Source: Sulfuriferula sp. (GTDB lineage: Bacteria; Pseudomonadota; Gammaproteobacteria; Burkholderiales; Sulfuriferulaceae). From it: a stretch of 23,549 nt of DNA. Below are positions 15,087 to 23,549 of the stretch, one piece after another. Both the position numbers and the translations under genes were made by a program. The stretch lies in assembly GCA_027311185.1 (NCBI GenBank), contig DAICZK010000005.1, positions 1 to 23,549 of the forward strand. The letters run 5' to 3'. The notes under the pieces are model-generated. The model ran no database searches. It was not told the origin of the DNA and worked only from the letters and a program-made list of their open reading frames with translations. How positions within the stretch are numbered: the first letter of the stretch is position 1; each line of letters opens with the position of its first letter.

Positions 15087-16358
15087 TCAGGATGCCGAAT
15101 GTATCGTAATGATTTTGTTACGCGCTGGCGCGGCAGCTGCTGCATAATGCGTTTGCACGTATTCGTCCACTATGGCCTGGAATTCAGTTGCGATATGCTC
15201 GCCCTTGAGCGTGACAGTTTTAACGCCGTCCACGTAGACGGGCGCTACCGGGATTTCGCCCGTTCCCGGCAGGCTGATGCCGATGTTGGCGTGCTTCGAT
15301 TCGCCGGGGCCATTCACCACGCAGCCCATAACAGCGACATGCATGTTTTCGACGCCGGTGTAGCGTTCGCGCCAGAAGGGCATCTGATCGCGAAGATAGC
15401 GCTGTATGTCTCGTGCCAGATGCTGGAATACGGTGCTTGTGGTGCGGCCGCAGCCCGGGCAGGCGACGACCATGGGGGTAAATGCGCGTAATCCCATGGT
15501 TTGCAGGATTTCCTGCGCGACGATGACTTCCTGCGTGCGGTCGCCGCCCGGTTCGGGCGTGAGAGAAATCCTGATCGTATCGCCTATGCCTTCCTGCAGC
15601 AGCACCGACAACGCGGCGGTGGAGGCGACGATGCCTTTGGAGCCCATTCCCGCTTCAGTCAGTCCCAGGTGCAGCGGGTAATCGCAGCGCGATGCGAGCT
15701 CGCGATAAGCGCCGATCAAGTCCTGCACCCCGGATAGCTTGCAGGAAAGAATGATTTTGTCTCGCCCCAGGCCTATCGCTTCGGCCTTGGCGGCGGATTC
15801 CAGCGCAGAACTGAGAAGTGCTTCGCGCATCACCCAGGCGGGATCAAATGGCTCGGCGCGCCGGGCGTTTTCGTCCATGATGCGCGCCAGGTGATCTTGG
15901 TCGAGGCTACCCCAGTTGACGCCGATGCGGACTGGTTTGTCGTATCGGCAAGCGGTTTCTATCATCGCGGCGAACTGTTCATCGCGCTTGTTGCCCCGGC
16001 CGACGTTGCCCGGGTTGATCCGGTATTTGGCCAGTGCCTCGGCGCACGCGGGGGAGCCGGTCAGCAGCCGGTGCCCGTTGAAGTGAAAATCGCCTACGAG
16101 GGGAACCTCGCAGCCCAGTTTTGCCAAAGCGTCGCGAATATGGGGCACAGCATCAGCCGCTTCGGCAGTATTGACGGTCAGTCGCACCAGTTCCGAGCCG
16201 GCCTGCCACAAGGCGTAGACTTGCGCGACAGTTCCTTCAATATCGGCGGTGTCGGTGTTGGTCATGGACTGGACGACGACAGGATGATTGCCGCCTACGG
16301 CGATATTGCCGACCATAACTTCGCGAGTTTGATGACGAGAGGGGCGGATGTTGAACAT
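15087..16358 (-). CDS. ispG: 4-hydroxy-3-methylbut-2-enyl diphosphate synthase IspG (GcpE)
   Basis: IspG catalyses the sixth step of the MEP isoprenoid pathway, converting MEcPP to HMBPP with a [4Fe-4S] cluster. The ATG at 16358 ([17 protein letters not shown]) gives 423 residues. The extra N-terminal residues reached from 16436 are inside rodZ and not family-like. Cluster ligands are Cys300 and Cys303 ([10 protein letters not shown]), Cys346 and Glu353 (GCVVNGPGE). At 423 residues it is longer than the E. coli enzyme (372), which agrees with the longer betaproteobacterial form. It lies 13 bp after rodZ and 5 bp before hisS. Confidence 0.97.
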   Translation of the reverse strand: MFNIRPSRHQTREVMVGNIAVGGNHPVVVQSMTNTDTADIEGTVAQVYALWQAGSELVRLTVNTAEAADAVPHIRDALAKLGCEVPLVGDFHFNGHRLLTGSPACAEALAKYRINPGNVGRGNKRDEQFAAMIETACRYDKPVRIGVNWGSLDQDHLARIMDENARRAEPFDPAWVMREALLSSALESAAKAEAIGLGRDKIILSCKLSGVQDLIGAYRELASRCDYPLHLGLTEAGMGSKGIVASTAALSVLLQEGIGDTIRISLTPEPGGDRTQEVIVAQEILQTMGLRAFTPMVVACPGCGRTTSTVFQHLARDIQRYLRDQMPFWRERYTGVENMHVAVMGCVVNGPGESKHANIGISLPGTGEIPVAPVYVDGVKTVTLKGEHIATEFQAIVDEYVQTHYAAAAAPARNKIITIHSAS

Positions 16359-16371
16359 GAAATGCGGGTTT

Positions 16372-17220
16372 CTAAGGGAGCGTGAGTTTGGCTGCCGTAG
16401 CAGGCGCATGAGGAGTAATGTCGACCGAGTGACCATTGTAACTGAGTTTTACGTTGGCCGCATTGCCGATGATCAGCGATACCGGAGGCGCCGCGGCAAT
16501 GGCAGCGGTCTCGCCGGCATGATACAAATGAGAAAGAACGACGTGATGGCTGGCGTCGCGCACCTCTACCCAGGAGTCCTGCGCGAACTGGAAGCTTAAC
16601 TGCGCTGGTGCAGCATTTGCCGTGGCTGAGGCGGCTCTGGCCGGAGCGGGGGCATCGCCTGTCGGGCTCGTTGCCTGACTGGTAGTAGCGGCATCGGCGC
16701 CTGACGGCTGCGGCGCGGCCGGCGTCAGCGCCGAAGCAACGGGACCGGTAGCGCTGGGTTTGACCGCGACGGGTTTGGAGACTGCCTGAGCTCCAGGCAG
16801 TATGCCTTTCAGATGAGTGTCGTCACCGGACAACCAGTGATAAATCGCTAACGGGACGACGATGAACAAGGCGATCGCCACCGCGCCTATGATCAGCCAG
16901 TATCTGGATAGACCCGTGGTGAGCGGAATGTGTTCGTCGTGTATGCTGATGGCACCGCTTTTACTGCGCACGGTGCCGGGCATCTCCTGCACCAGGGCAT
17001 TCGCGTCCAGGCCCAGCAGACGCGCGTAATTGCGCACAAAGCCGCGGCTAAATACCAGCCCGAGCTCGTCAAAGCCGTCATGTTCGAGAATGTCGATTTG
17101 TTTGGCAGTCAGTTTTATCCGATGTGATACGTCGCTGACGCTCATGCCTGCCGCCTGGCGGGCCTGACTCAGGCGCGCGCCTACAGATTGGTTTTCCATA
17201 GTGCTGCCCGCCGTCTCCAT
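16372..17220 (-). CDS. rodZ: Cytoskeletal/cell-shape protein RodZ
   Basis: RodZ links the MreB cytoskeleton to the elongation machinery. The 282-residue product has the three expected parts. A cytoplasmic Cro/CI-type helix-turn-helix spans about residues 12-78 ([19 protein letters not shown] ... [12 protein letters not shown]). One membrane segment lies at about 107-128 ([20 protein letters not shown]). A periplasmic Ala/Pro/Thr-rich linker is followed by a C-terminal beta domain (DUF4115-like, from [14 protein letters not shown]). The start ATG at 17220 overlaps the pilF stop by one base (TGATG). An ATG at 17199 ([10 protein letters not shown]), with purine-rich sequence upstream, is an equally acceptable start. 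Confidence 0.95.
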   Translation of the reverse strand: METAGSTMENQSVGARLSQARQAAGMSVSDVSHRIKLTAKQIDILEHDGFDELGLVFSRGFVRNYARLLGLDANALVQEMPGTVRSKSGAISIHDEHIPLTTGLSRYWLIIGAVAIALFIVVPLAIYHWLSGDDTHLKGILPGAQAVSKPVAVKPSATGPVASALTPAAPQPSGADAATTSQATSPTGDAPAPARAASATANAAPAQLSFQFAQDSWVEVRDASHHVVLSHLYHAGETAAIAAAPPVSLIIGNAANVKLSYNGHSVDITPHAPATAAKLTLP

Positions 17221-18017
17221 CAGTTATAATTTCCTTGCAGTAACAGTTGCGTTTCCTGCGCGTCGGGAAAGCGGTTACGTAACAGCAAACCGTAGCTCGC
17301 CTCGGTATCGTGGTCGTTCTGTTTGCGCGCGACGCGTAGCCCCAGCCACAAGGATTGCGCGGTTGGCTGGTTGTATTCGAGCAGGCGTTCGATCAAGCTG
17401 CGCGCATCTGCCAGACGGCCTTCGTCGTAGTAGATCTGCGCCAACCCCATCAATGCCTGTTGTTGGTTAGGCTTGAATTTAAGCGATGATTCGAAATAAG
17501 TCCTGGCCGAACCTGGTTTGCCAGCCTTGACCAGGCAAATGCCCGCGTTGGTGAGTGCGCTCTCCGGTGTGGCATAGAGCGGATTGTTGAGCGCGGTCTC
17601 GAACTGTTTGAGCGATTCGTCAAAACGATTGCGGTTGCAAAGAAACCAGCCGTAATTATTGTGGATGTCGGGGTCGTTGGGGCTGATATCCAGGGCGCGA
17701 TGAAAATTGGTTTCGGCGAGTTTGTCTTCGTTCAGATCCATATAGATCAGTCCCATGACGTCATATGCGGGCGCGTACTGATCATTGGCTTTGAGCGCTT
17801 CACGCAGTTCTTGAAGCGCTATCGCATACTGACCGCGACCGAAATAGCCCGCGCCCAGCTCGGTATGAATACGCGCGCGCGCTTCGGCCTTATCCTGATT
17901 GGAGGCGTTGTTGCCGAACCCCGATGAGCCGGATTCGTTCGACAGCGCGTCGGCAGAACAGACGACCAGCGCCAGGATGGTGATCAGGCAGGAAAGCAGA
18001 GTTCGTGTTTTATTCAT
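17220..18017 (-). CDS. pilF: Type IV pilus biogenesis/stability protein PilF (PilW), TPR lipoprotein-like
   Basis: PilF/PilW is the outer-membrane pilotin needed for assembly of the PilQ secretin. The 265-residue product has a signal peptide ([19 protein letters not shown], then CSADA) and a run of TPR repeats ([78 protein letters not shown]). Family members are lipoproteins, but the candidate lipobox here is LVVC (Cys20), whose bulky Val before Cys is not ideal, so lipidation is uncertain. The start overlaps rlmN by 8 bp and the stop overlaps the rodZ ATG. The pilus genes it serves are not in the window. Confidence 0.92.
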   Translation of the reverse strand: MNKTRTLLSCLITILALVVCSADALSNESGSSGFGNNASNQDKAEARARIHTELGAGYFGRGQYAIALQELREALKANDQYAPAYDVMGLIYMDLNEDKLAETNFHRALDISPNDPDIHNNYGWFLCNRNRFDESLKQFETALNNPLYATPESALTNAGICLVKAGKPGSARTYFESSLKFKPNQQQALMGLAQIYYDEGRLADARSLIERLLEYNQPTAQSLWLGLRVARKQNDHDTEASYGLLLRNRFPDAQETQLLLQGNYN

Positions 18018-19098
18018 GGACGACCTCGATACGACGTAGCAGGCGCTGGGTTTTGTCTTGCACCTGTCCCGCCAGCTGGCCGCAGGCCGCGTCGATATCG
18101 TCGCCCCGCGTCCTGCGCTGGGTGACGATATGGCCGGCCTGAATCAGGATGTCGCGGAAACGCTGTATGGTTTCCGGCCTGGAGCGCCGATAACCCGAGT
18201 TGGGGAACGGGTTAAAGGGAATGAGGTTGAATTTGCACGGCACGTCACGAACCAGTGTGATCAGCTGGCGCGCGTGTTCCGGATGATCGTTGATGCCGTC
18301 GAGCATGACATACTCGAAGGTGATAAAGTCGCGCGGTGCTTTTTCGAGATAGCGCTGGCACGCGGCCATAAGTTCGTGCAGCGGATATTTGCGGTTGATC
18401 GGAACGATTTCGTCACGAATTTGATCGTTGGGCGCATGCAGCGATACGGCCAACGCGACGGGGCAATCCTCGCGTAGCCGGTCCATCGCGGGGATCAGGC
18501 CAGAGGTGCTCACCGTGACCCGGCGCCGCGACAGACCATAGGCATGGTCGTCAAGCATGAGGTTGAGCGCGGTGACGACGTTGGCGTAGTTGGCCAACGG
18601 TTCGCCCATGCCCATCATGACGACATTGGTAATGATGCGATCGCCTTTCGGGTCGCGCCCCAGGGCATGATTTGCCCACCATAGTTGGCCGATGATTTCG
18701 GCGACGCTTAGATTGCGGTTAAAACCTTGTCGCCCCGTGGCGCAAAAGCTGCACTCCAGAGCGCAACCGACTTGCGACGAGACGCACAGCGTGCCGCGCG
18801 TCCCATCCGGGATGAAAACGGTTTCGACGCCGTTCATCTCGCCGGCGTTGAGCAGCCATTTGTGCGTGCCGTCGGCGGCAGCCTGTTCCGATATCATTTG
18901 CGGCGGGACAATTTGGGCCTCCGCCGAGAGCTTGTCGCGCAAGGATTTGGCCAGGTCGCTCATCAGGGCGAAATCGGAGACGCCGAAATGATGTATCCAG
19001 CGCAATACCTGCTTGGCGCGAAACGGCTTTTCGCCCAATTCGGCGAAGTAACCGGTCAGGCCGGCGAGATCGTAATCGAGCAGGTTAGTGATCGGCAT
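18010..19098 (-). CDS. rlmN: Dual-specificity 23S rRNA/tRNA (adenine-C2) methyltransferase RlmN
   Basis: RlmN is a radical-SAM enzyme that methylates A2503 of 23S rRNA and A37 of some tRNAs. The 362-residue product has the CX3CX2C cluster motif at Cys112, Cys116 and Cys119 ([16 protein letters not shown]). It has the GMGEPLANY motif, and the second catalytic cysteine Cys339 in [12 protein letters not shown] that carries the mechanism-specific methyl group. The ATG at 19098 gives the usual [10 protein letters not shown] start. It lies 34 bp after ndk and overlaps pilF by 8 bp; it therefore belongs to the ndk-der run. Confidence 0.97.
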   Translation of the reverse strand: MPITNLLDYDLAGLTGYFAELGEKPFRAKQVLRWIHHFGVSDFALMSDLAKSLRDKLSAEAQIVPPQMISEQAAADGTHKWLLNAGEMNGVETVFIPDGTRGTLCVSSQVGCALECSFCATGRQGFNRNLSVAEIIGQLWWANHALGRDPKGDRIITNVVMMGMGEPLANYANVVTALNLMLDDHAYGLSRRRVTVSTSGLIPAMDRLREDCPVALAVSLHAPNDQIRDEIVPINRKYPLHELMAACQRYLEKAPRDFITFEYVMLDGINDHPEHARQLITLVRDVPCKFNLIPFNPFPNSGYRRSRPETIQRFRDILIQAGHIVTQRRTRGDDIDAACGQLAGQVQDKTQRLLRRIEVVHE

Positions 19099-19132
19099 GG
19101 GCAGGTCGGCAATGGAATTGGCGCAATGGGGG

Positions 19133-19558
19133 TTACCGTGGGTAAACGTTCAGGGCGGGAAAGAAATAGGCGATTTCTATCGCCGCGTTGGCGGTAGAGT
19201 CCGATCCGTGCACGGCATTGGCGTCAATGCTGTCGGCGAAGTCGGCTCGGATGGTGCCCGCCTCGGCTTTTTTGGGATCGGTTGCGCCCATTAAATCGCG
19301 GTTGGTCTGCATGGCGTTATCGCCCTCCAGGACTTGTACCATGACCGGTCCGGATATCATGAAGTCGACCAGATCCTTGAAGAAAGGCCGCTCGCGGTGC
19401 ACGGCATAAAAGCCTTCGGCGTCGGCGCGCGACAAATGGATCATGCGCGCGGCAATGATTTTTAAACCCGCATCTTCGAAGCGCTGGTAAATTTTTCCGA
19501 TAACGTTTTTTGCGACTGCATCGGGTTTGATAATCGACAAGGTATGTTCAACGGCCAT
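19133..19558 (-). CDS. ndk: Nucleoside diphosphate kinase Ndk
   Basis: Ndk balances nucleoside triphosphates by transferring the gamma phosphate through a phosphohistidine. The ATG at 19558 ([15 protein letters not shown]) yields 141 residues, the family size, and has a GGAGC ribosome site; the longer reading to 19594 is not conserved. The active-site histidine is His117 in NAVHGSDS, and GTIRADFA and SPxDA-like loops are in place. It is the first gene of the nine-gene minus-strand run; the 75 bp upstream to the hairpins are A+T-rich, but I could not pick one convincing -35/-10 pair. Confidence 0.97.
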   Translation of the reverse strand: MAVEHTLSIIKPDAVAKNVIGKIYQRFEDAGLKIIAARMIHLSRADAEGFYAVHRERPFFKDLVDFMISGPVMVQVLEGDNAMQTNRDLMGATDPKKAEAGTIRADFADSIDANAVHGSDSTANAAIEIAYFFPALNVYPR

Positions 19559-19614
19559 GAGAAGCTCCAGTAGTAATATAAAATATTCGCACAAAGTACC
19601 ACGAAATAATCCCT

Positions 19615-19647
19615 AAATAAAGACTGGCAATGTCTCCACCGCCAGTC
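19615..19647 (-). terminator. Probable intrinsic terminator after typA
   Basis: On the minus strand GACTGGC pairs with GCCAGTC (plus-strand 19641-19647 and 19622-19628, 12-nt loop) and is followed by TTTATTT (19621-19615). It lies about 42 bp after the typA stop, upstream of ndk, so it should separate the two transcription units. Confidence 0.6.
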
Positions 19648-19654
19648 GACGGTG

Positions 19655-19674
19655 CGCCCGCCGCGGTGCGGGCG
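19655..19674. other. G+C-rich hairpin between typA and its terminator
   Basis: CGCCCGC (19655-19661) pairs with GCGGGCG (19668-19674) around a 6-nt loop, 15 bp from the typA stop. It has no U-run of its own and probably assists the neighbouring terminator or stabilises the 3' end. Confidence 0.5.
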
Positions 19675-19688
19675 TCATGTCGGGAGTT

Positions 19689-21494
19689 CTAACGATTGCG
19701 CTTGCGTTCGTTTTCGGTCAGGTAACGTTTGCGTATGCGGATGGATTGCGGGGTAATTTCAACCAGCTCGTCGTCTTCTATGAATTCGACCGCCGATTCC
19801 AGCGTCATTTTCATCGCCGGGGTCAGCCGTACCGCTTCATCGGTGCCGGAGGCGCGCACGTTGGTGAGTTGCTTACCCTTGATGGGGTTGACCACCAGAT
19901 CGTTGTCGCGGCTGTGTATGCCGATAATGATGCCTTCGTACAGCTTGTCGCCCGGCGACACAAACATGCGCCCGCGGTCTTCCAGTTTCCACAGTGCGTA
20001 TGCTACGGCTTCGCCCTGTTCCTGAGAAATGAGCACGCCGTTGCGACGCCCCGGCATGTCGGCTTTCATCGGACCGTAATCGTCGAACACGTGAGCCATG
20101 ATGCCGGTGCCGCGGGTCAGCGTCATGAATTCGGACTGAAATCCGATCAGGCCGCGCGCGGGGATGCGGTATTCCAGCCGGACCCGGCCGCGACCGTCGG
20201 ACTGCATGTCCTGCAAATCGCCGCGTCGCCGACCGAGTTCTTCCATGATGGCACCCTGATTGACTTCTTCCACATCGACGGTGAGGGCCTCGTAAGGCTC
20301 GCATTTTTCGCCGTCGATTTCCTTGAACACGACGCGCGGTTTGGAGACGGCGATCTCAAAGCCTTCGCGGCGCATGTTTTCGAGCAGGATGGTCAGATGC
20401 AGTTCGCCGCGGCCGGAGACCATAAAGGTATCGGCGTCGTCAGTGTCTTCGACCTTGAGCGCGACGTTGGTCAGCAGTTCCTTGTTCAGGCGGTCGCGAA
20501 TCTGGCGGCTGGTGACAAATTTTCCTTCGGTGCCAGCTAGCGGTGAGCTGTTGACCTGGAACGTCATGGTCAGCGTGGGTTCGTCGACCTTAAGCATGGG
20601 CAAGGCTTGCGGGTTTTCTTTGTCGCAGATCGTGATGCCTATGCCGATCTCTTCGATGCCGTTAATCAGGACGATATCGCCTGCCTGGGCTTCGTCGAGC
20701 AGCACGCGATTGAGCCCCTGAAAGCCGAGTACCTGGTTGATGCGACCGGTTTTTGGTGCGCTGTCCGGGCCTGCCATGGTCACCACGGTCTGGCCTGACT
20801 TGATGCGTCCGTTGCTGATGCGGCCTACGCCGATACGGCCGACGAAGCTGGAGTAGTCCAGTGCCGAAATCTGCAATTGCAATGGTGCGTCGGGGTCGCC
20901 GGACGGCGCCGGAACATAATTGAGCACGGTCTCGAACAGCGGGTTCATGTTGCTGCTGGTTTCGCCGAGATTGAGCATGGCATAGCCGTTTAAGGCGGAA
21001 GCGTAGACCACGGGGAAGTCCAGTTGCTCTTCGGTGGCACCGAGCTTGTCGAACAAATCGAAGGTCTGATCAACCACCCAGTCAGGGCGTGCGCCCGGAC
21101 GGTCAACCTTGTTGATCACCACGATGGGTTTGAGCCCCAGGCTCAGCGCTTTGCGGGTGACGAAACGCGTTTGCGGCATAGGGCCGTCAACGGCGTCAAC
21201 CAGCAGCAATACGCCGTCGACCATGGACAGTACGCGCTCGACTTCGCCGCCGAAATCGGCGTGGCCCGGCGTGTCGACGATATTGATATGATAACCGTTG
21301 TAAACCAGTGCGGTGTTTTTGGCGGTGATCGTGATGCCGCGTTCTTTTTCAAGATCGTTGCTGTCCATTACTCGTTCGGTCACAGATTGATGCGCCGCGA
21401 ACGTGCCGGATTGCTGGAGGAGTTTGTCAACCAGCGTGGTTTTGCCGTGGTCGACGTGGGCGATGATAGCGATATTTCTGAGCGCGCGAGACAT
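19689..21494 (-). CDS. typA: Ribosome-associated translational GTPase TypA (BipA)
   Basis: TypA/BipA is an EF-G-like GTPase involved in ribosome assembly and stress adaptation, notably at low temperature. The ATG at 21494 ([20 protein letters not shown]) gives 601 residues (E. coli 607) and is preceded by GGAAAC; the longer reading to 21548 runs into the promoter. GTPase motifs are P-loop AHVDHGKT (12-19), RGITI in switch [10 protein letters not shown] in switch II, and [13 protein letters not shown]. The C-terminal half has the EF-G-like and BipA-specific domains ([23 protein letters not shown]). It is a single-gene unit, transcribed divergently from rhlE. Confidence 0.97.
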   Translation of the reverse strand: MSRALRNIAIIAHVDHGKTTLVDKLLQQSGTFAAHQSVTERVMDSNDLEKERGITITAKNTALVYNGYHINIVDTPGHADFGGEVERVLSMVDGVLLLVDAVDGPMPQTRFVTRKALSLGLKPIVVINKVDRPGARPDWVVDQTFDLFDKLGATEEQLDFPVVYASALNGYAMLNLGETSSNMNPLFETVLNYVPAPSGDPDAPLQLQISALDYSSFVGRIGVGRISNGRIKSGQTVVTMAGPDSAPKTGRINQVLGFQGLNRVLLDEAQAGDIVLINGIEEIGIGITICDKENPQALPMLKVDEPTLTMTFQVNSSPLAGTEGKFVTSRQIRDRLNKELLTNVALKVEDTDDADTFMVSGRGELHLTILLENMRREGFEIAVSKPRVVFKEIDGEKCEPYEALTVDVEEVNQGAIMEELGRRRGDLQDMQSDGRGRVRLEYRIPARGLIGFQSEFMTLTRGTGIMAHVFDDYGPMKADMPGRRNGVLISQEQGEAVAYALWKLEDRGRMFVSPGDKLYEGIIIGIHSRDNDLVVNPIKGKQLTNVRASGTDEAVRLTPAMKMTLESAVEFIEDDELVEITPQSIRIRKRYLTENERKRNR

Positions 21495-21522
21495 GTTTGT
21501 TTCCGGTCTGAATAAACCAAAA

Positions 21523-21531
21523 ATTATAGCA
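21523..21531 (-). promoter_or_regulatory. Extended -10 promoter of typA
   Basis: On the minus strand the sequence reads TGCTATAAT, a perfect -10 hexamer (plus-strand 21523-21528) with the TGn extension (21529-21531). No good -35 hexamer sits at 16-18 bp, as is common for extended -10 promoters. Transcription would begin about 22 nt before the typA ATG. Confidence 0.65.
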
Positions 21532-21571
21532 TGGTTAATGTGTCGCAATTATTAAAATATTGCGAATTCGC

Positions 21572-21599
21572 TTGATTAAATGCCGTAATGCTGTAGAAT
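21572..21599 (+). promoter_or_regulatory. Probable sigma-70 promoter of rhlE
   Basis: TTGATT (21572-21577) and TAGAAT (21594-21599) are separated by 16 bp, in the spacer between the divergent typA and rhlE. A start near 21606 would give rhlE a leader of roughly 200 nt. Confidence 0.5.
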
Positions 21600-21605
21600 G
21601 CGTGT

Positions 21606-21808
21606 TTCCTGTCGGATTCTGATGTTCGACGGGGTGCGTGTCAGCTTGACACGCCATCGATCCCTGACCTTATGGCGTTTCGGCAGATTTTTCCTGAAAG
21701 CGCAGATCCACCCGGTTAGCGACGATGTTTTCGCGCCGGCAGTGGATGGCTTGTTAGTATAGCCTGGCTGTTCGGCTATGCTTTGCGTTTATTTTAAGGA
21801 ATAATTCT
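21606..21808 (+). promoter_or_regulatory. Long structured 5' leader of rhlE
   Basis: No gene is seen in 21495-21808 apart from the promoters. The presumed leader contains a perfect 8-bp hairpin with a 3-nt loop (GCGTGTCA 21636-21643, TGACACGC 21647-21654). A second hairpin, ATAGCC (21759-21764) with GGCTAT (21774-21779), lies shortly before the ribosome site AAGGA (21796-21800), which is 8 nt from the GTG start. Long leaders are known for cold-shock DEAD-box helicase messages and can mediate autoregulation; that reading is inference here. Confidence 0.45.
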
Positions 21809-23290
21809 GTGTCTTTCGAAAATCTCGGTCTTAATGAATCCCTGGTTAAAGCGGTAGTCGACTCTGGCTACACCCAAGCTACTCCTATCCAGCTTGAAGC
21901 TATCCCTCTTATTCTGGCCGGGCACGACGTGCTCGCCTCGGCTCAGACAGGTACCGGTAAAACGGCTGCATTCATGCTGCCCGCGCTGGAGAAGCTATCC
22001 ACGCCCAGCGCCGTTGCCGGCCGCGGCCCCCGTATCCTGGTTTTAACCCCTACCCGCGAACTGGCTTTGCAAGTCACCGCGGCGGCTGAAAAATACAGCC
22101 AGCATTTGCGCCGCGTAAAAGTCGTCAGCGTGTTGGGCGGCATGCCTTACCCGATACAGAACAAAATGCTGTCGCAGCCGTTTGAAGTGCTGGTTGCGAC
22201 CCCCGGTCGCCTGATCGACCATATCGAACGCGGCCGCATCGATTTCTCGCGCCTCGAAATGCTGATTCTGGATGAAGCCGATCGTATGCTGGACATGGGC
22301 TTTTTCGACGATGTCGAGCGTATCGCCATGGCTACTCCAGCGACCCGCCAGACTGTCATGTTCTCCGCAACCTTTGAAGGCAATATCGCGCGTCTGGCGA
22401 CTGAACTACTCAAAACGCCCAAGCGCATCGAAATCGCGCACCAGCAGGCACGGCACGAAAACATCGCGCAGCACATGCATTATGTCGATGATTTGTCGCA
22501 TAAAAACCGCGTACTGACGCATATTGTCAACGATGTGGAAATCAATCAGGCGATCATCTTCACCGCAACCAAGCGCGATGCCGATACGCTGGCCGACGAT
22601 TTGCAGGCGGCGGGGCATAAAGTTGCCGCATTGCACGGTGATATGCATCAGGGCGCGCGTAACCGCACGATCACCCAGATGCGGCATGGTTCTATCCGTC
22701 TCCTCGTGGCGACTGACGTGGCTGCGCGCGGTCTGGACGTACCCGGCGTGACCCACGTGATCAATTACGATCTGCCCAAAAACCCCGAAGACTACGTACA
22801 CCGCATCGGCCGTACCGGCCGGGCAGGCGCATCGGGTATCGCGGTATCACTGGCAAGTCCGCGCGATGCAATGCAGCTTAAGCGCATCGAGCGCTTTACC
22901 GGGCAGCTGATCCCGGCGCAAGTGATTGTGGGCCTGGAGCCTAAAATCAAGCCGCGCACGGGTGCACCTAGCGGTCGTCCGAGTTCTGCGAACGGTCGTG
23001 GCCGTCCGGCAGGTCAGGGTGAACAGCGCCGTAGCGGCTATGGCAACGACAGTCGTTACGCCAATAACACTGTCAGCGCCAATACAGGCGGCGGTGCAAA
23101 CGGCAATAGCTGGAGCCAGCCTGCGAATCCTAATGGCAATGCCAACAGCAGTGCGCCGCGCCGCGACAATACGGCACGACCTGCCAGCGCCACCGGTTTT
23201 CGTCGTGACGGTCAAGCTACCGGCACAGGTTTCAAGAGCGGTAATGGCGGCGCCCGGAGCAATGGTAACGGCAATCGTTCCTGGAGCTGA
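21809..23290 (+). CDS. rhlE: DEAD-box ATP-dependent RNA helicase RhlE
   Basis: RhlE-type helicases remodel RNA in ribosome assembly and mRNA decay, often in the cold. The GTG start at 21809 with AAGGA 8 nt upstream gives 493 residues. All core motifs are seen: Q motif (GYTQATPIQ, 20-28), AQTGTGKT (45-52), PTRELA (81-86), TPGR (131-134), DEAD (155-158), SAT (186-188), ARGLDV (306-311) and HRIGRTGRAG (331-340). From about residue 382 the tail is low-complexity and rich in Gly, Asn, Ser and Arg with RG-like elements, typical of RNA-binding or phase-separating extensions in this subfamily. The gene stands alone, divergent from typA and ended by a strong bidirectional terminator. Confidence 0.95.
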   Translation: MSFENLGLNESLVKAVVDSGYTQATPIQLEAIPLILAGHDVLASAQTGTGKTAAFMLPALEKLSTPSAVAGRGPRILVLTPTRELALQVTAAAEKYSQHLRRVKVVSVLGGMPYPIQNKMLSQPFEVLVATPGRLIDHIERGRIDFSRLEMLILDEADRMLDMGFFDDVERIAMATPATRQTVMFSATFEGNIARLATELLKTPKRIEIAHQQARHENIAQHMHYVDDLSHKNRVLTHIVNDVEINQAIIFTATKRDADTLADDLQAAGHKVAALHGDMHQGARNRTITQMRHGSIRLLVATDVAARGLDVPGVTHVINYDLPKNPEDYVHRIGRTGRAGASGIAVSLASPRDAMQLKRIERFTGQLIPAQVIVGLEPKIKPRTGAPSGRPSSANGRGRPAGQGEQRRSGYGNDSRYANNTVSANTGGGANGNSWSQPANPNGNANSSAPRRDNTARPASATGFRRDGQATGTGFKSGNGGARSNGNGNRSWS

Positions 23291-23317
23291 ACATTCCGGA
23301 GTCGCGATAGTTGAATG

Positions 23318-23350
23318 AAAAAAAGAGGCGCTTGATGCGCCTCTTTTTTT
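23318..23350. terminator. Bidirectional intrinsic terminator between rhlE and folA
   Basis: GAGGCGC (23325-23331), loop TTGAT, GCGCCTC (23337-23343), flanked by seven A (23318-23324) and seven T (23344-23350). The symmetrical A and T runs give a proper U-tract on both strands, so it can end rhlE on one side and folA on the other. Confidence 0.95.
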
Positions 23351-23365
23351 GTCCGGCTGCGGTTA

Positions 23366-23549
23366 TTACAGGCGTTCGTACAGCACGAAATCGAAAGCGC
23401 ACCGACTGACCTCGTCATATTGCGCGTCACGTCGCGCTTCGCGCCATGCCGTTTTGTCGAACTCCGGGAACCACGCATCGCCCTCGGCTATGTCCTGGTC
23501 GATTTCGGTGAGGTACAGACGTTGCGCCGAAGGCAGTAGCTGTTGAAAT
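23366..23549 (-). CDS. folA: Dihydrofolate reductase FolA (3' end only)
   Basis: The minus strand at the right edge encodes the last 60 or so residues of DHFR, which makes tetrahydrofolate with NADPH. Recognisable segments are the C-terminal LYLTEIDQDIAEGDAWFPEF, AWREARRDAQ and the final FDFVLYERL, matching the family's xRLYLTxI...FPxFD...YxFxxYER pattern. The 5' part, with the active-site Asp and the cofactor site, lies outside the window. The stop TAA (23366-23368) is followed at once by a second TAA, then the shared terminator. The reading frame is open to the edge. Confidence 0.92.
   Translation of the reverse strand, partial: FQQLLPSAQRLYLTEIDQDIAEGDAWFPEFDKTAWREARRDAQYDEVSRCAFDFVLYERL

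Noticed and set aside
19559..19614. A+T-rich segment upstream of ndk considered as a defined promoter
   Set aside because: Several -10-like hexamers occur (for example TATATT and GAATAT on the minus strand) but none has an acceptable -35 at the right distance, so no single site can be supported.
19677..20540. 287-codon plus-strand frame opposite typA
   Set aside because: It is the complement of the clearly conserved TypA C-terminal half. No family features, and it has no ribosome site.
22847..23215. 122-codon minus-strand frame opposite the RhlE tail
   Set aside because: It mirrors the low-complexity Gly/Asn/Arg codons of RhlE; the resulting Thr/Ala/Arg-rich product has no family likeness.
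23318..23350. Long inverted repeat as a possible mobile-element end
   Set aside because: Stem flanked by symmetrical A7 and T7 between convergent genes is a textbook bidirectional terminator.

Overview
The window reads as a stretch of a Gram-negative, betaproteobacterial-type chromosome. The evidence is the gene order ndk-rlmN-pilF-rodZ-ispG-hisS-yfgM-bamB-der, a long IspG of 423 residues, outer-membrane (BamB) and type IV pilus (PilF) factors, and a long RhlE with a Gly/Asn/Arg-rich tail. I would guess Nitrosomonadales (Gallionella/Sulfuricella-like), but that is inference. Coding density is high, most starts have neighbours within a few bases, and I see no rRNA, tRNA, CRISPR array, insertion sequence or prophage.

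Layout. (1) 2-5420, plus strand: glgB (5' end outside the window), glgA and glgP, a compact glycogen synthesis and breakdown operon. (2) 5498-7479, minus strand: a CYTH triphosphatase, a SixA-type phosphohistidine phosphatase, NudB and a SpoIIAA/STAS-like protein. They lie head to head with ppk1 (7532-9592, plus strand), 52 bp apart. Regions 1 and 2 together form an energy- and phosphate-storage block of glycogen and polyphosphate genes. (3) 9593-10584: a small, visibly more A+T-rich accessory patch with a toxin-antitoxin pair of the HI1419/HI1420 type. It has a strong sigma-70 promoter with an embedded operator-like palindrome and a nearly leaderless toxin start. The toxin gene looks frameshifted near its 3' end. 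(4) 10585-19558, minus strand: nine tightly packed housekeeping genes transcribed ndk to der, several with overlapping stop and start codons. The usual betaproteobacterial continuation after der (hfq-hflX-hflK-hflC) is absent, so synteny breaks exactly at the accessory patch. (5) 19689-21494, minus strand: typA, with its own extended -10 promoter and a probable terminator before ndk. (6) 21495-23549: a 314-bp divergent spacer carrying typA and rhlE promoters and a structured leader of about 200 nt, then rhlE, a strong bidirectional terminator, and the 3' end of folA on the minus strand.

The genes serve carbon storage (GlgA/B/P), polyphosphate and phosphohistidine chemistry (PPK1, CYTH, SixA, NudB), envelope assembly and shape (BamB, RodZ, YfgM, PilF), translation and ribosome work (HisS, RlmN, Der, TypA, RhlE), and small-molecule metabolism (IspG, Ndk, FolA, NudB). 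I did not find a convincing wholly new system. The observations most worth checking are the broken toxin with its unusual promoter, and the divergent ppk1/CYTH/sixA arrangement.
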